From the NCBI RefSeq assembly GCF_004402015.1, contig NZ_SOPW01000018.1:1-64000 (forward strand): a stretch of 64,000 nt of DNA. The letters run 5' to 3'. Below, piece after piece: positions 8,858 through 18,978 of this stretch. The stretch comes from Filobacillus milosensis. Lineage in GTDB: Bacteria; Bacillota; Bacilli; Bacillales; Alkalibacillaceae. Position 1 is the stretch's first letter. Each line of letters starts with the position of its first letter. The notes below the pieces were generated by a model that worked only from the letters and a program-made list of their open reading frames with translations, was not told where the DNA came from and ran no database searches. The position numbers were made by a program, and so were the translations under genes.

Positions 8858-9877
8858 ATGTTTAAAGATAAAACATTATTAATAACTGGTGGAACAGGAT
8901 CGTTTGGTAATGCAGTTATGAAACGTTTTCTGGATACAGATATAAAAGAAATACGTATATTTTCACGTGATGAGAAAAAACAAGATGATATGCGCAAACA
9001 ATACAGAAATGAAAAATTAAAGTTTCATATTGGGGATGTCCGCGATAAACAAAGCGTTAAAGATGCAATGTATGGAGTGGATTATATATTTCATGCAGCA
9101 GCACTTAAACAAGTCCCTTCATGTGAATTTTTTCCCATGGAAGCTGTCAAAACTAACGTTCAAGGTACAGAGAATGTTTTGCAAGCAGCTATTGAAACAG
9201 GTATAAAACGTGTTATTTGCCTTTCAACGGACAAAGCAGCTTATCCTATAAATGCTATGGGTATATCAAAGGCAATGATGGAGAAAGTTTTTGTAGCTAA
9301 GTCGAAAACTGTTGATCCGAGCAGAACGTTAATTAGTGGTACTCGATATGGGAATGTTATGGCATCACGTGGATCGGTTATACCTTTATTTATTCAACAA
9401 ATTAAAGAAGGGCAACCTATTACTGTAACTGATCCAAATATGACTAGGTTTCTAATGACTTTAGAGGAAGCTGTGGAATTGGTTATCTTTGCATACCAAA
9501 ATGCTAAAGCTGGAGACATTATGGTACAAAAAGCACCAGCATCAACAATTGGTGACTTAGCTCAAGCCTTGAAAGAATTATTTAATGTTAATAATGAAAT
9601 TAAAGTTATAGGTACAAGGCACGGGGAAAAACTATATGAAACTTTGTTAACCAAAGAAGAACATGTCGTAGCAGAAGATTTGGGTGGTTTTTATCGAGTG
9701 CCTGCTGATACTAGAGATTTAAACTATGACAAATATTTTTTAGAAGGTAATCAAAAATTGTCTACTGAAGAGGAATACAATTCACACAATACTGACCGTT
9801 TGAATGTTGAACAGGTTAAACAAAAACTTTTAACATTAGATATAGTTCAAGAAGCATTGAAAGGTTGGCATAATTAA
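8858..9877 (+). CDS. capE: CapE/FnlA-type UDP-GlcNAc 4,6-dehydratase/5-epimerase
   Basis: A 339-residue short-chain dehydrogenase-type enzyme with the NAD(P)-binding motif 'LLITGGTGSFGNAVM' at residues 7-21. The 'FHAAALKQVPSCEFFP', 'STDKAAYPINAMGISKAMME' and '[18 protein letters not shown]' motifs separate CapE/WbjB/FnlA from EpsC-like enzymes. It performs the first step of UDP-N-acetyl-L-fucosamine synthesis from UDP-GlcNAc. The next two enzymes of the pathway follow directly: its TAA overlaps the next ATG by one base, and the third gene overlaps by 13 bases. Confidence 0.92.
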   Translation: MFKDKTLLITGGTGSFGNAVMKRFLDTDIKEIRIFSRDEKKQDDMRKQYRNEKLKFHIGDVRDKQSVKDAMYGVDYIFHAAALKQVPSCEFFPMEAVKTNVQGTENVLQAAIETGIKRVICLSTDKAAYPINAMGISKAMMEKVFVAKSKTVDPSRTLISGTRYGNVMASRGSVIPLFIQQIKEGQPITVTDPNMTRFLMTLEEAVELVIFAYQNAKAGDIMVQKAPASTIGDLAQALKELFNVNNEIKVIGTRHGEKLYETLLTKEEHVVAEDLGGFYRVPADTRDLNYDKYFLEGNQKLSTEEEYNSHNTDRLNVEQVKQKLLTLDIVQEALKGWHN

Positions 9878-11001
9878 TGAATATTCTTATTACAGGATCT
9901 AATGGGTTTATTGCTAAAAATTTAATAGCAGAACTTGAAAGTCATGGGTATAATAATTTACTTCTATTTAATAGAGAGAACGATTTAGATGACTTGAGTG
10001 AATTTTGCGAAAAAGCGGATTTTGTATTTCATTTAGCAGGTGTAAATCGGCCAACACATGAAGAAGAATTTATGGAAGGTAATTATAATTTGACCCTTGA
10101 GTTATTAAATAAATTAGAAGAACATGGTAACAAAAGTCCGTTATTGATTACTTCTTCCATTCAAGTTGAGAAGGATAATCCTTATGGGCGCAGCAAAAAA
10201 GCAGGGGAAGAACTTGTTTTTAATTATGGTCAAAAGCAAAATGTAAATACTTATATATACAGGTTACCAAATGTCTTTGGTAAATGGTGTAAGCCTAATT
10301 ATAATAGTGCTGTCGCTACATTTTGTCATAATATAGCTAATGAATTGCCAATTCAAGTAAATGATCCTGATGTTATGATGAAATTAGTATATATAGATGA
10401 CGTTATACAAGAGTTTATCCGTGCTCTAAATGGAAATCCAAATGATAATAATAGTTTCTGTGAAATTCCGACAATACATTTTATTAAATTGGGTCAAATT
10501 GTCGAGTTACTAGAGTCTTTTAGAAATAGTAGACAGAATTATATGATACCTAATATGTCTGATGAATTTACTAAGAAGCTTTATAGTACTTATTTAAGCT
10601 ATTTAGATGAGAATGATTTTAACTATCCATTAAAAATGAATGTGGACAATCGTGGCTCATTCACTGAAATATTAAAAACGCCCGATCGAGGTCAAGTTTC
10701 AGTGAATGTAAGCAAACCAGGAATTATTAAAGGGAATCATTGGCATCACACAAAAAATGAAAAGTTTTTAGTCGTGTCTGGAAAAGGTGTAATACGATTT
10801 AGAAAATACAACACAAGTGAAGTTATTGAATATCACGTTTCAGGTAATAAACTTGAAGTAATTGATATTCCTGTTGGTTATACACATAATATTGAAAACC
10901 TTGGCGATACCGATATGGTTACATTAATGTGGGCTAATGAACTATTTGATCCAGAAAACCCCGATACTTATTATTTGGAGGTACAAACATGGAAAAATTG
11001 A
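9877..11001 (+). CDS. capF: CapF/FnlB-type UDP-4-keto-sugar epimerase/reductase
   Basis: A 374-residue bifunctional enzyme. The N-terminal extended SDR domain ('NILITGSNGFIAKNLIAEL') is followed from about residue 245 by a cupin domain ('VNVSKPGIIKGNHWHHTKNE', 'VVSGKGVIRFRKYN', 'VGYTHNIENLGD') with metal-binding histidines. In CapF the cupin epimerises C3 and the SDR domain reduces C4 of the CapE product, giving UDP-L-talosamine-type intermediates. Gene order and overlaps with capE- and capG-like genes confirm the UDP-L-FucNAc pathway. Confidence 0.92.
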   Translation: MNILITGSNGFIAKNLIAELESHGYNNLLLFNRENDLDDLSEFCEKADFVFHLAGVNRPTHEEEFMEGNYNLTLELLNKLEEHGNKSPLLITSSIQVEKDNPYGRSKKAGEELVFNYGQKQNVNTYIYRLPNVFGKWCKPNYNSAVATFCHNIANELPIQVNDPDVMMKLVYIDDVIQEFIRALNGNPNDNNSFCEIPTIHFIKLGQIVELLESFRNSRQNYMIPNMSDEFTKKLYSTYLSYLDENDFNYPLKMNVDNRGSFTEILKTPDRGQVSVNVSKPGIIKGNHWHHTKNEKFLVVSGKGVIRFRKYNTSEVIEYHVSGNKLEVIDIPVGYTHNIENLGDTDMVTLMWANELFDPENPDTYYLEVQTWKN

Positions 11002-12119
11002 AAGTTATGACTGTAGTTGGTACTCGGCCAGAAATAATTCGGCTATCAGCTGTAATAAATAAATTAGAAGGATCCGATGCAATTGACCATACATTAGTGC
11101 ACACTGGTCAAAATTATGACTATGAATTAAATGAGGTTTTTTTTAAAGATTTTAATCTCCGTAAGCCAGATTATTTTCTGGATGCTGCACAGGGGTCAGC
11201 TATAGAAACTATTGGTAATATATTTATGGCAATTGATCCAGTATTGGATAAGGTACAACCAGATGCTTTATTAGTATTAGGAGATACGAATAGTTGTTTA
11301 ACTGCAATCGCAGCTAAACGTAAGAAAATACCAATATTTCATATGGAAGCTGGCAATCGTTGCTTTGACCAACGAGTCCCAGAGGAAACGAATAGAAAAA
11401 TAGTGGATCATACTGCTGACATAAACCTAACTTATAGTGATATTGCTAGGGAATATTTATTAAGAGAAGGACTTCCAGCTGACCGCATTATTAAAACAGG
11501 AAGTCCGATGTTTGAAGTTTTGAATTGGAAAAAAAATGATATAAAAAAATCAAAGGTACTAGATAAACTTGAACTTAATGAAAATGAATACTTTGTGGTA
11601 TCTGCACATAGAGAAGAAAATATTAACTCTAAGGAAAACTTTAATAATTTAGTTGATAGTTTAAATGCTATTGCACAACATTTTGGTATACCAGTAATCG
11701 TTAGTACTCACCCTAGGACACGTAAAATGATAGATTCGAGTGGTGTAGAATTGCATCCATTAATTAAAACATTAAAGCCTTTAGGATTTAATGACTATAA
11801 TAAATTACAACTTTGTTCACGAGCAGTCCTGAGTGATAGTGGAACTATAAGTGAAGAATCATCTATATTAGGCTTCACAGCTCTTAATATTCGACAAGCA
11901 CATGAAAGACCAGAAGCAATGGAAGAGGCTTCTGTTATGATGGTTGGTTTGCAAAAGAATAGAATTTTACAAGGTATAGAAGTTTTAGATACACAAGAAG
12001 AAAACACATTACGTTTAGTTTATGATTATAGCATGCCAAATGTATCTGAGAAGGTGTTGAGGATTATACTGTCTTATACGGATTATGTGAATAGAGTTGT
12101 CTGGAGGAATAGTAATTGA
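10989..12119 (+). CDS. capG: CapG/FnlC-type UDP-HexNAc 2-epimerase (UDP-L-FucNAc synthase)
   Basis: A 376-residue non-hydrolysing UDP-N-acetylhexosamine 2-epimerase. It opens with 'KVMTVVGTRPEIIRLSAVI' and carries 'LVHTGQNYDYELN', 'LGDTNSCLTAIAAKRKKIPIFHMEAGNR' and 'SDSGTISEESSILGF'. In this context it converts the CapF product to UDP-N-acetyl-L-fucosamine. It overlaps the end of capF by 13 bases, and its TGA overlaps the TTG of the next gene. A generic WecB role (UDP-ManNAc) is less likely given the two preceding genes. Confidence 0.92.
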   Translation: MEKLKVMTVVGTRPEIIRLSAVINKLEGSDAIDHTLVHTGQNYDYELNEVFFKDFNLRKPDYFLDAAQGSAIETIGNIFMAIDPVLDKVQPDALLVLGDTNSCLTAIAAKRKKIPIFHMEAGNRCFDQRVPEETNRKIVDHTADINLTYSDIAREYLLREGLPADRIIKTGSPMFEVLNWKKNDIKKSKVLDKLELNENEYFVVSAHREENINSKENFNNLVDSLNAIAQHFGIPVIVSTHPRTRKMIDSSGVELHPLIKTLKPLGFNDYNKLQLCSRAVLSDSGTISEESSILGFTALNIRQAHERPEAMEEASVMMVGLQKNRILQGIEVLDTQEENTLRLVYDYSMPNVSEKVLRIILSYTDYVNRVVWRNSN

Positions 12120-13204
12120 GAATAATGGTTTTTGACGTTCCTGCGGAAAGTGGAGGGGCTTTATCAATTTTAAATGATTTTTATCAAGAAGTAAAAGATT
12201 GTTGTAAAGAACAAGATGAAATTGAATGGTATTTTGTTCTTAGTACTACTTACCTTGAAGAACGTGATAATATTAAAACATTAAATTACCCGTGGGTTAA
12301 AAAAAGCTGGTTACATAGATTTTATTTTGATAGATTTATAGCACCCAAAATAGTTAACAAATACAATGTAGATAAAATATTATCTCTTCAAAACTTAGTT
12401 GTACCAAAGATAAAAAGGATTCCGCAAATAGTCTATATACACCAGTCATTACCTTTTGTAAACTATAAATTTAAGTTTATGAATGAAACAAAGTTTTGGG
12501 TTTACCAAAATTTAATAGGAAAGAGTATTACTAATTCAATTGAAAAAGCTAATAAAACTATAGTGCAAACTAATTGGATGAAAGATGCGATAATAAAAAA
12601 AGCAAAAAATGTTGAAGAGAATAATATAAAAGTAATTCCACCTAAAGTAGATATTAAAAAAATTAAAACATTAAATAAAGAAATTTACTCAATGAAAACT
12701 TTCTTTTATCCAGCAAGTGCTCAATATTATAAAAATCATAGAGTTATTGTCGGAGCGTGCCAAAAGCTAATAGCTGAGGGAATTAAAGACTTCAATGTAA
12801 TTTTTACTCTAAATGGTAATGAAACGGAGCACATTAGAAGTTTATATTTGAAAGTAAAAGATAAAAGTCTGCCTATTAGTTTTATAGGAAGGATAAGTAG
12901 AGATGAGGTTTTTGAATATTATTCAAAATGTGTTTTGCTGTTTCCTTCTTATATTGAAACTTTCGGTATGCCACTTTTAGAAGCTAAACTTACTAATAGT
13001 TTTATAATCGCATCTGATGCACCATTTACCCATGAAATTTTAAAAGATTATGATAATGTTCGTTTTATCGATCCATTTAATAATTACGATGTTTCTAAAA
13101 ATATGAAGGAAGCTATTAAAAAGGAAAAATATAATAATATGGAATCCAATAATCCGATAACTAAAAATGTTACGATTATTGAACAAGTATTATCAAGTAA
13201 CTGA
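12116..13204 (+). CDS. Glycosyltransferase, GT4 type
   Basis: A 362-residue GT-B-type glycosyltransferase. Its C-terminal half contains 'PSYIETFGMPLLEAKLTNSFIIASDAPFTHEIL', here given in parts, with the EX7E motif that binds the nucleotide sugar in family 4 enzymes. The TTG start at 12116 is supported by GGAGG 8 bases upstream and overlaps the previous stop (TTGA). It probably adds one sugar of the EPS repeat unit in the cytoplasm; donor unknown. It is notably AT-rich. Confidence 0.85.
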   Translation: MRIMVFDVPAESGGALSILNDFYQEVKDCCKEQDEIEWYFVLSTTYLEERDNIKTLNYPWVKKSWLHRFYFDRFIAPKIVNKYNVDKILSLQNLVVPKIKRIPQIVYIHQSLPFVNYKFKFMNETKFWVYQNLIGKSITNSIEKANKTIVQTNWMKDAIIKKAKNVEENNIKVIPPKVDIKKIKTLNKEIYSMKTFFYPASAQYYKNHRVIVGACQKLIAEGIKDFNVIFTLNGNETEHIRSLYLKVKDKSLPISFIGRISRDEVFEYYSKCVLLFPSYIETFGMPLLEAKLTNSFIIASDAPFTHEILKDYDNVRFIDPFNNYDVSKNMKEAIKKEKYNNMESNNPITKNVTIIEQVLSSN

Positions 13205-13218
13205 AAGGGTCTTAAAAC

Positions 13219-14286
13219 ATGAAAATACTTTTTTTTACAGATTCTAAGTTAACTTCTCCTAGTAGGTATCGAATTTTTCAATATCAAAAATACTTAAAAA
13301 AAGATAAAATAAAAGCCAAGTATTCTAAACTTTATTCTGAACGGTTTCATTATTTTAGGATGAAATATAGAAATAATTTTTTAGGGAAAATTGTATTATC
13401 TTTTAATTGGTTATTTGCTGCTATTAAAAGATTAATTATTTTCTTTTTGTTTACTCCATTTTACGATATTGTTCATATAAATAGAGACTTTATTCCTAAT
13501 GTTAATGTCAGGTTTAAATGGTATTTGGACTTATTTAATACAAAATTAGTGTATGAGTTTGATGATGCTTTATTTTTAACACAAAAACCAACAGATAAAA
13601 TAAAGTATTTAATTTCTGCATCCAATCAAGTTATAAGTGGTAATGAATATTTGAATAATTATGCCGAAAGGTTCAATCAAAATACTGTTATTATTCCTAC
13701 AGTAGTTGACAAAGATTTATATAGTGATATTGAAAAAGATAGTAAGAATGACAAGACATTTATTATTGGCTGGATTGGTGCGCCGACTACAATCGAAAAT
13801 TTGGATATAATAGTAGAGCCACTAAATAGGTTTGTAGATAAATACAATAATGTACATTTTAAATTTATTTGTGATGATGACCATGGATACCTAGATAAAA
13901 TTAATAATTCTTCTTTTGTTAAATGGAATTTATCCACATATCTAAAAGAACTTTCTGAAATTGATATAGGAGTAATGCCTCTCTATGATAATGAGTTTAA
14001 TAAAGGAAAATGTGGTTTTAAATTAATACAATATTTAGCCTTAGGTAAACCAATAATAGCCTCTCCTGTTGGAGTAAATGTTGAAATTATAGAGAAGTCA
14101 AAAGCGGGCTTATTAAGCGACACTGATGATCAATGGTTTGATGAATTAGAAAATATCTATGTAAATAAAGATCTATATCAGAAATTTTCTTTGAACGCCA
14201 ATAAAGCATTTAATAATATATACAACACGAATAAACAATATTATAAGTTAAAAAAAATATGGTGTGATTTGATAAATGAAAATTAA
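13219..14286 (+). CDS. Glycosyltransferase, group 1 type
   Basis: A 355-residue GT-B-fold protein with N-terminal 'MKILFFTDSKLTSPSRYRIF', a central 'LVYEFDDALFL' segment typical of a subgroup of family 4 enzymes, and a C-terminal 'KLIQYLALGKPIIASPVGVN' donor-binding region. It is the third and last recognisable glycosyltransferase of the island besides the initiating transferase, so the repeat unit may have about four sugars. The last codons overlap the polymerase gene by 11 bases. Confidence 0.82.
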   Translation: MKILFFTDSKLTSPSRYRIFQYQKYLKKDKIKAKYSKLYSERFHYFRMKYRNNFLGKIVLSFNWLFAAIKRLIIFFLFTPFYDIVHINRDFIPNVNVRFKWYLDLFNTKLVYEFDDALFLTQKPTDKIKYLISASNQVISGNEYLNNYAERFNQNTVIIPTVVDKDLYSDIEKDSKNDKTFIIGWIGAPTTIENLDIIVEPLNRFVDKYNNVHFKFICDDDHGYLDKINNSSFVKWNLSTYLKELSEIDIGVMPLYDNEFNKGKCGFKLIQYLALGKPIIASPVGVNVEIIEKSKAGLLSDTDDQWFDELENIYVNKDLYQKFSLNANKAFNNIYNTNKQYYKLKKIWCDLINEN

Positions 14287-15619
14287 TTTAAATAATTTCA
14301 TAAGGATTATTTCTTTGCTATCAATAACAACAGTTACAGTAATAATAACCATAGCATTTAAATCTTCACTATTGTCTTCTCTTATGTTCGTATTATTAAC
14401 TTTAACTTATCTCTTTTCAACCAGAAAGATATTAGGTGTTGTTTTAAATCCGTTAACTATATTTGGTACGTTTTGGTTTATGGTAAGTATAGTAACTTTT
14501 TATCCCTGGGGCAATAATATTTTCATTTTTAAAGAGGGTTTTTTTACGACAACTTTTGTAATAGTTTATTGGGTTAGTACAATATCTATAATCTTAGGGT
14601 TATTATTACCTTTCTTAGTAATAAATTATAATAAAGATTATATTAATAATTTATTACAAAAATTAGAACAAAGTTCATTATCTATTTTATCAAATAAAAT
14701 TTATCAAATTAATATATTATTATATTTAATAGTAATTACATCTTATATTATATATTACTTAAATATAGGATCAATTCCTATTTTGACAGGTAATAAAGTG
14801 AATGAAGTAAATGGCAATGTAAATATAATCGGGTTAAGTTACTTAAAAAACCTATCGTGGGTTTCAGTCAGCCTTTCATTAGTAAATTATTTTCTATATT
14901 CTAATAAAAAAATAAAATATACTAACCCATTACTATTTGTTATCACTATTATTTTAATCACTATAGAAGGAAAAAAATGGTCTGTCGTAGGGATTTTATT
15001 AATAGTTTTTTTCTATATAATTCTTTTTAATTTGAAAAGGTACAAATCTATTATATTCGGTATGTTGCTTCTCCTTATAGTTGTGTTTTTGGGCAATTTT
15101 TATATGAGAGATTTATATAGTACTTTTAAATTGAATTATTTAAATACTGGTTTAGTGAATATAGATAATAACTTTGGTCCAATTGCTGTTTATATATCTA
15201 ATTACGTGTGGAAGAATTTCTTTGTGGTACAACAAATCTTAGAAACTAATATTGATTATTCATACGGTACTAACACATTTAAGTTTTTAATTTCTCCATT
15301 TTTATCGTCTGATGTACAATCCAATCTAATAAAAGCCAACGAGTTTTTCGAAGGTAACGCTGTTGTGTTTTTTGGGTACTATTACCTCGACTTTGGTATA
15401 CTTGGCGCAATCTTAGTGAGTTTCTTTACAGGCCTATTTAGCAGTTATATTTATATTAAAATGCATTATAAATTAATTCCATATGTAATCATATACGGTT
15501 TTATCTTTAAAAACTTAATTCTACTTTTTGCTCAGAACACTTTCTCAAGTACAATTTTCTGGTTTAATTGTTTTTTCGTTATTTTACTTTTTAAATTCGT
15601 CTTCAAAAAATTTGAGTAG
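14276..15619 (+). CDS. Wzy-type O-antigen/EPS polymerase
   Basis: A 447-residue multispanning membrane protein with about 11-12 predicted hydrophobic helices and a large extracellular loop (about residues 265-350) before the last helices. This is the usual layout of Wzy polymerases, which join flipped repeat units on the outer face of the membrane. Sequence is poorly conserved in this family, so the call rests on topology, length and its place next to glycosyltransferases in an island that also encodes a flippase and a chain-length regulator. It is one of the AT-richest genes here. Confidence 0.8.
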   Translation: MKINLNNFIRIISLLSITTVTVIITIAFKSSLLSSLMFVLLTLTYLFSTRKILGVVLNPLTIFGTFWFMVSIVTFYPWGNNIFIFKEGFFTTTFVIVYWVSTISIILGLLLPFLVINYNKDYINNLLQKLEQSSLSILSNKIYQINILLYLIVITSYIIYYLNIGSIPILTGNKVNEVNGNVNIIGLSYLKNLSWVSVSLSLVNYFLYSNKKIKYTNPLLFVITIILITIEGKKWSVVGILLIVFFYIILFNLKRYKSIIFGMLLLLIVVFLGNFYMRDLYSTFKLNYLNTGLVNIDNNFGPIAVYISNYVWKNFFVVQQILETNIDYSYGTNTFKFLISPFLSSDVQSNLIKANEFFEGNAVVFFGYYYLDFGILGAILVSFFTGLFSSYIYIKMHYKLIPYVIIYGFIFKNLILLFAQNTFSSTIFWFNCFFVILLFKFVFKKFE

Positions 15620-15663
15620 AAACGTAATAGTACACTTTAAGTTTCAAATAATATTAAGAAAGA

Positions 15664-16359
15664 GTGATGAATTTGTTACAACAATTTAGAATAAATTTAA
15701 AATCTAATCTATTAATCTACAAGTATTATGCTAATTTTAAAAATCGCTTTATGAACGGTCATTACAGTCTAGCAAAAACCGGTATAGATTTATGTATTGA
15801 GGCATACCCCTCATCCGCCAATACATATTTACAATCTCTATTAGAAGAAGTAAATAAAGATTTAACCACAGCACATCATACACACTCTGTTGCAAATATG
15901 AAAATGGCATTAGTCAATGATATTCCTTTAGTTGTTATAATTAGAAAGCCTTTAGATGCGATTACTTCTAGATTAGTGAGGTTTCCTAACACAAATACGA
16001 ATTTTGCTTTATTAGAGTATTATTCTTTTTATTCTTATGTATTAAATAATATAAATAATCTTGTGATTATTAATTTTTCTGAATTAATAAATTCACCTTT
16101 GGGGGTAATAGAGAGGGTCAATCCAAGGTTAAGTCAAAATAAGCAAATCGATATATCAAAAATCGATATTGAAAGAATAGTAGAAAACACAAAGAAAAAA
16201 ATTATCGAAGGTGAAAATGATAATGAAAAGTTAGCTTTACCTAGTGAAAAAAGAGAACTCGAAAAAGATCATATAAAATCTGTACTAGAGCAAAATGAGA
16301 TATTAATAGATTGTGATAAAATATATAATGAAATTCTAAAGAATATGTATAAAAAATAA
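15664..16359 (+). CDS. Divergent sulfotransferase-like protein
   Basis: A 231-residue protein. 'CIEAYPSSANTYL' at residues 44-56 sits where sulfotransferases have the 5'-phosphosulfate loop (normally P-R-S-G-[ST]), with serine and alanine replacing the usual arginine and glycine. 'LVVIIRKPLDAITSRLVRF' near residues 89-107 resembles the 3'-phosphate-binding segment with its conserved Arg. It is shorter than most relatives and lacks a clear catalytic histidine. It could be a divergent active enzyme or a decayed one. GTG 15664 or ATG 15667 may serve as start behind an AAAGAG site. The setting between the polymerase gene and a clear sulfotransferase supports the family call. Confidence 0.6.
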   Translation: MMNLLQQFRINLKSNLLIYKYYANFKNRFMNGHYSLAKTGIDLCIEAYPSSANTYLQSLLEEVNKDLTTAHHTHSVANMKMALVNDIPLVVIIRKPLDAITSRLVRFPNTNTNFALLEYYSFYSYVLNNINNLVIINFSELINSPLGVIERVNPRLSQNKQIDISKIDIERIVENTKKKIIEGENDNEKLALPSEKRELEKDHIKSVLEQNEILIDCDKIYNEILKNMYKK

Positions 16360-16434
16360 AAACTATTATTAGAAGTTAAGAACAGACTGTTAATAAATTT
16401 TTATAACAATATGAAGAGGGGAAATTTGCTTATT

Positions 16435-17211
16435 ATGAATAAACAGATAATTGTTCTTGGAATGCATAGGTCAGGTACATCAACTCTTGCATTAATTCTT
16501 CAAAGTATAGGAGTTAATATGGGAGAAGAATTGTTAGGAGCAAATTCCGGGAACCCTTATGGTCATGGAGAAGATATAGATTTTTTGAATATTAATAATA
16601 AAATGTTAAAGCATGTTAATAAATCTTGGGATTTTCCACCTTCTGATGATAATATTAAAACGGCTTTTTTTAAACACAGAAAATCTATACAAAAACTAAT
16701 AAATATAAAAAACAGTAAGCCTTTATGGGGTTGGAAAGAACCTAGGACCTCATTATTTGTTAATGAATATCATGATTGTTTATCTAACCCTTATTATATA
16801 TATGTAGAAAGAGATCCACATGAAGTAGCAGAATCTTTGAAGAAAAGAAATGGTATGCCTATAAAAAAAGGGCTAAGATTATATGAAAGATATACTGAAA
16901 AAATACAAAATTTTATAGAGGAAAATCCTGAAATTAGAATATTAAAGATAAATTTTAAAGATATTAATAGTGATAGTCTTGCTGTAATTAATAGACTTAT
17001 AGATTTTTTAGAAATAGAACCTTCCAAAAGTGAAATAGGTTTAGCATTGAAAATTGTAAAACCCTTAGGTGTGGTAAGGGCAAATAGAAAAAACATTAAA
17101 CATAAAGAAATGATATTTTTATTAAATAAGGTCTTGCACCATCCATTTAGATCGATAATATCCTTTTTTCGCATTAGTTTTAAAAAAATAAAATATTTTT
17201 TAGGTATTTAA
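16435..17211 (+). CDS. Sulfotransferase family protein
   Basis: A 258-residue protein with a clear 5'-phosphosulfate loop 'VLGMHRSGTSTLALIL' (residues 7-22) and a 3'-phosphate segment 'YIYVERDPHEVAESLKKRNG' (residues 121-140). A 'WGWKEPRTSLF' motif lies between them, typical of a bacterial sulfotransferase subgroup acting on glycans. An ATG at 16411 is in frame, but a GAGGGG site lies inside the extra stretch at about 16416-16421, so ATG 16435 (or TTG 16426) is the likelier start. It would use PAPS made by the genes at 23801-26537. The acceptor sugar is unknown. Confidence 0.85.
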   Translation: MNKQIIVLGMHRSGTSTLALILQSIGVNMGEELLGANSGNPYGHGEDIDFLNINNKMLKHVNKSWDFPPSDDNIKTAFFKHRKSIQKLINIKNSKPLWGWKEPRTSLFVNEYHDCLSNPYYIYVERDPHEVAESLKKRNGMPIKKGLRLYERYTEKIQNFIEENPEIRILKINFKDINSDSLAVINRLIDFLEIEPSKSEIGLALKIVKPLGVVRANRKNIKHKEMIFLLNKVLHHPFRSIISFFRISFKKIKYFLGI

Positions 17212-17431
17212 AAATATAATATAAAACAATTTCAGCATATTTATTGATCTATTGATAAAACACAAGAAATATTTGTTTATAAAAACGCTAAAAAATGCTA
17301 ATCAAGTTATTTTGAAGCTTCTGTATTTTGTAGTAGCATTGTAAAAATATAAAATACCAAGTGCAATCCTAATATATGGTTACAACGATGTCCGATTACT
17401 AAGTTCTGCGTTTGAGTAGGTGTTTGATTTA

Positions 17432-18949
17432 ATGATAACAAAAGCAATAGCAACTATTGAAAAAAAGATTGGTAAAACTAAATATGGAGCATTATTAACA
17501 TTGGTGGGTAAATTGTATAGTGCATTTATTAGCTATACAACTTTAGTAATAATAGCTAGATTGTTGTCAGTAAATGATTTTGGAGTTTATACCTTTTTTG
17601 TATCATTAATTTCATTTTTGGTTGTAATTGGAAGTGCTGGCTCAGAGAATACACTACTATCTTTAACTTCAGAAAAGAAGAATAAAAGCCAAAAATCTTT
17701 TAGAAATACAATAGTTAGTATGTTTTTAATAGTTATAGTAGTTTCATCTATAACAATAATTATATTAATTTCTTCAAAAAATTTGGTAGATAATTTAGTT
17801 CAAATAAGTTATTATAGTGACATTTTAATTATTATGATATGGGCAGTGTTTTTTTACGCTTTAATTAAATATTTTAAAGCTCTGAATCAAGCTGAATTCC
17901 AATTTAATAAGGCAATTATTCCTGAGAATTATATTAGACCTACTCTTTTGTTTATTTTTATTGTTATTATTTTTTTATTTGATATTAACAACTTGATAAA
18001 TATATCTATAAGTTATGTCTTAAGCTTCTTTATTACTAGTTTAGTAGTTTTATTTTGGCGAAGAGATGTTTTTCTAAAGAAAAATATAGAGTATTATTCA
18101 TTTGATAGTAGTATTTTGAAAGTTTCGCCTTATTTTATGTTGATTCAATTATTAAATCAATTGAGTAATTTCATACCAGTGTTAATTATGGGTGTTTTTC
18201 TTACCGCAGATAGTATTGGTGTCTTTAGAGCTTCACTACAAACAACAATACTAGTATCATTTATTCTGGCTTCTATAAACATGGTTTTTGCTCCAACAAT
18301 ATCAAAACTATATAGTGATAGTAAGTTACCTCAACTCAAAAATTTTTATATTAAAACAACTAAGTGGACCTTTGCGATGGGGAGTTGGATTTCAGTAATA
18401 GTCATAATGAATGCGGAATTTATCTTAAATTTATTTGGTCCAGAATATAGAGAATGGAAATGGATTTTAATAATATTGACTTTTGGACAATTAATAAATT
18501 CTTTTACTGGATCTAGTGGATACCTACTTCTAATGACAAAAAATCAAAAATATATGCTTTATATAACCTTTTTTCAGATTATCACAGTAATAACATTGTC
18601 GGTTTTAACCGTAAATTATTGGGGCGTTTATGGTATTGCTTTATCTGTAACAATTGGTATAACTGTACTCAACTTATTACAGTTAATATTTGTTTACAAA
18701 AAGATTTATATTCACCCTTATAATATCAATTTTATAGGATTAATTTGTTCAATAAGTTTCACGTTGGTTATAGCTTTTACAATTAAATTTAGTTATTTTT
18801 CTCAACAAACACTGTTAAATACTGTTTTCCTCACAACTATAATTACTATAATTTATTTTGTCTTATTCTTTGTATTCGGTTTAACAAAGAAGGAAAAGCG
18901 TAATGGACTGTATTTTATTAAAAACTTGCTAAAGCTAGGTGTTACTTAA
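17432..18949 (+). CDS. Wzx-type polysaccharide flippase
   Basis: A 505-residue membrane protein with about 14 hydrophobic helices. Its N-terminal pattern 'GKLYSAFISYTTLVIIARLL' followed by 'NDFGVYTFFVSLISFLVVIG' is typical of MATE-like polysaccharide exporters (MOP superfamily). It would flip the lipid-linked repeat unit to the outer face for the Wzy polymerase. ATG 17432 lies 11 bases after AGTAGG; a GTG at 17420 is also in frame. A 208-bp AT-rich gap precedes it, in which nothing else was recognised. Confidence 0.9.
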   Translation: MITKAIATIEKKIGKTKYGALLTLVGKLYSAFISYTTLVIIARLLSVNDFGVYTFFVSLISFLVVIGSAGSENTLLSLTSEKKNKSQKSFRNTIVSMFLIVIVVSSITIIILISSKNLVDNLVQISYYSDILIIMIWAVFFYALIKYFKALNQAEFQFNKAIIPENYIRPTLLFIFIVIIFLFDINNLINISISYVLSFFITSLVVLFWRRDVFLKKNIEYYSFDSSILKVSPYFMLIQLLNQLSNFIPVLIMGVFLTADSIGVFRASLQTTILVSFILASINMVFAPTISKLYSDSKLPQLKNFYIKTTKWTFAMGSWISVIVIMNAEFILNLFGPEYREWKWILIILTFGQLINSFTGSSGYLLLMTKNQKYMLYITFFQIITVITLSVLTVNYWGVYGIALSVTIGITVLNLLQLIFVYKKIYIHPYNINFIGLICSISFTLVIAFTIKFSYFSQQTLLNTVFLTTIITIIYFVLFFVFGLTKKEKRNGLYFIKNLLKLGVT

Positions 18950-18978
18950 AGACAATTTAATAGAAAGGATTTTTACAT

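Noticed and set aside
17212-17431. Small RNA or promoter between sulfotransferase and flippase genes
   Set aside because: The gap is AT-rich with no clear -35/-10 pair, hairpin or conserved motif.
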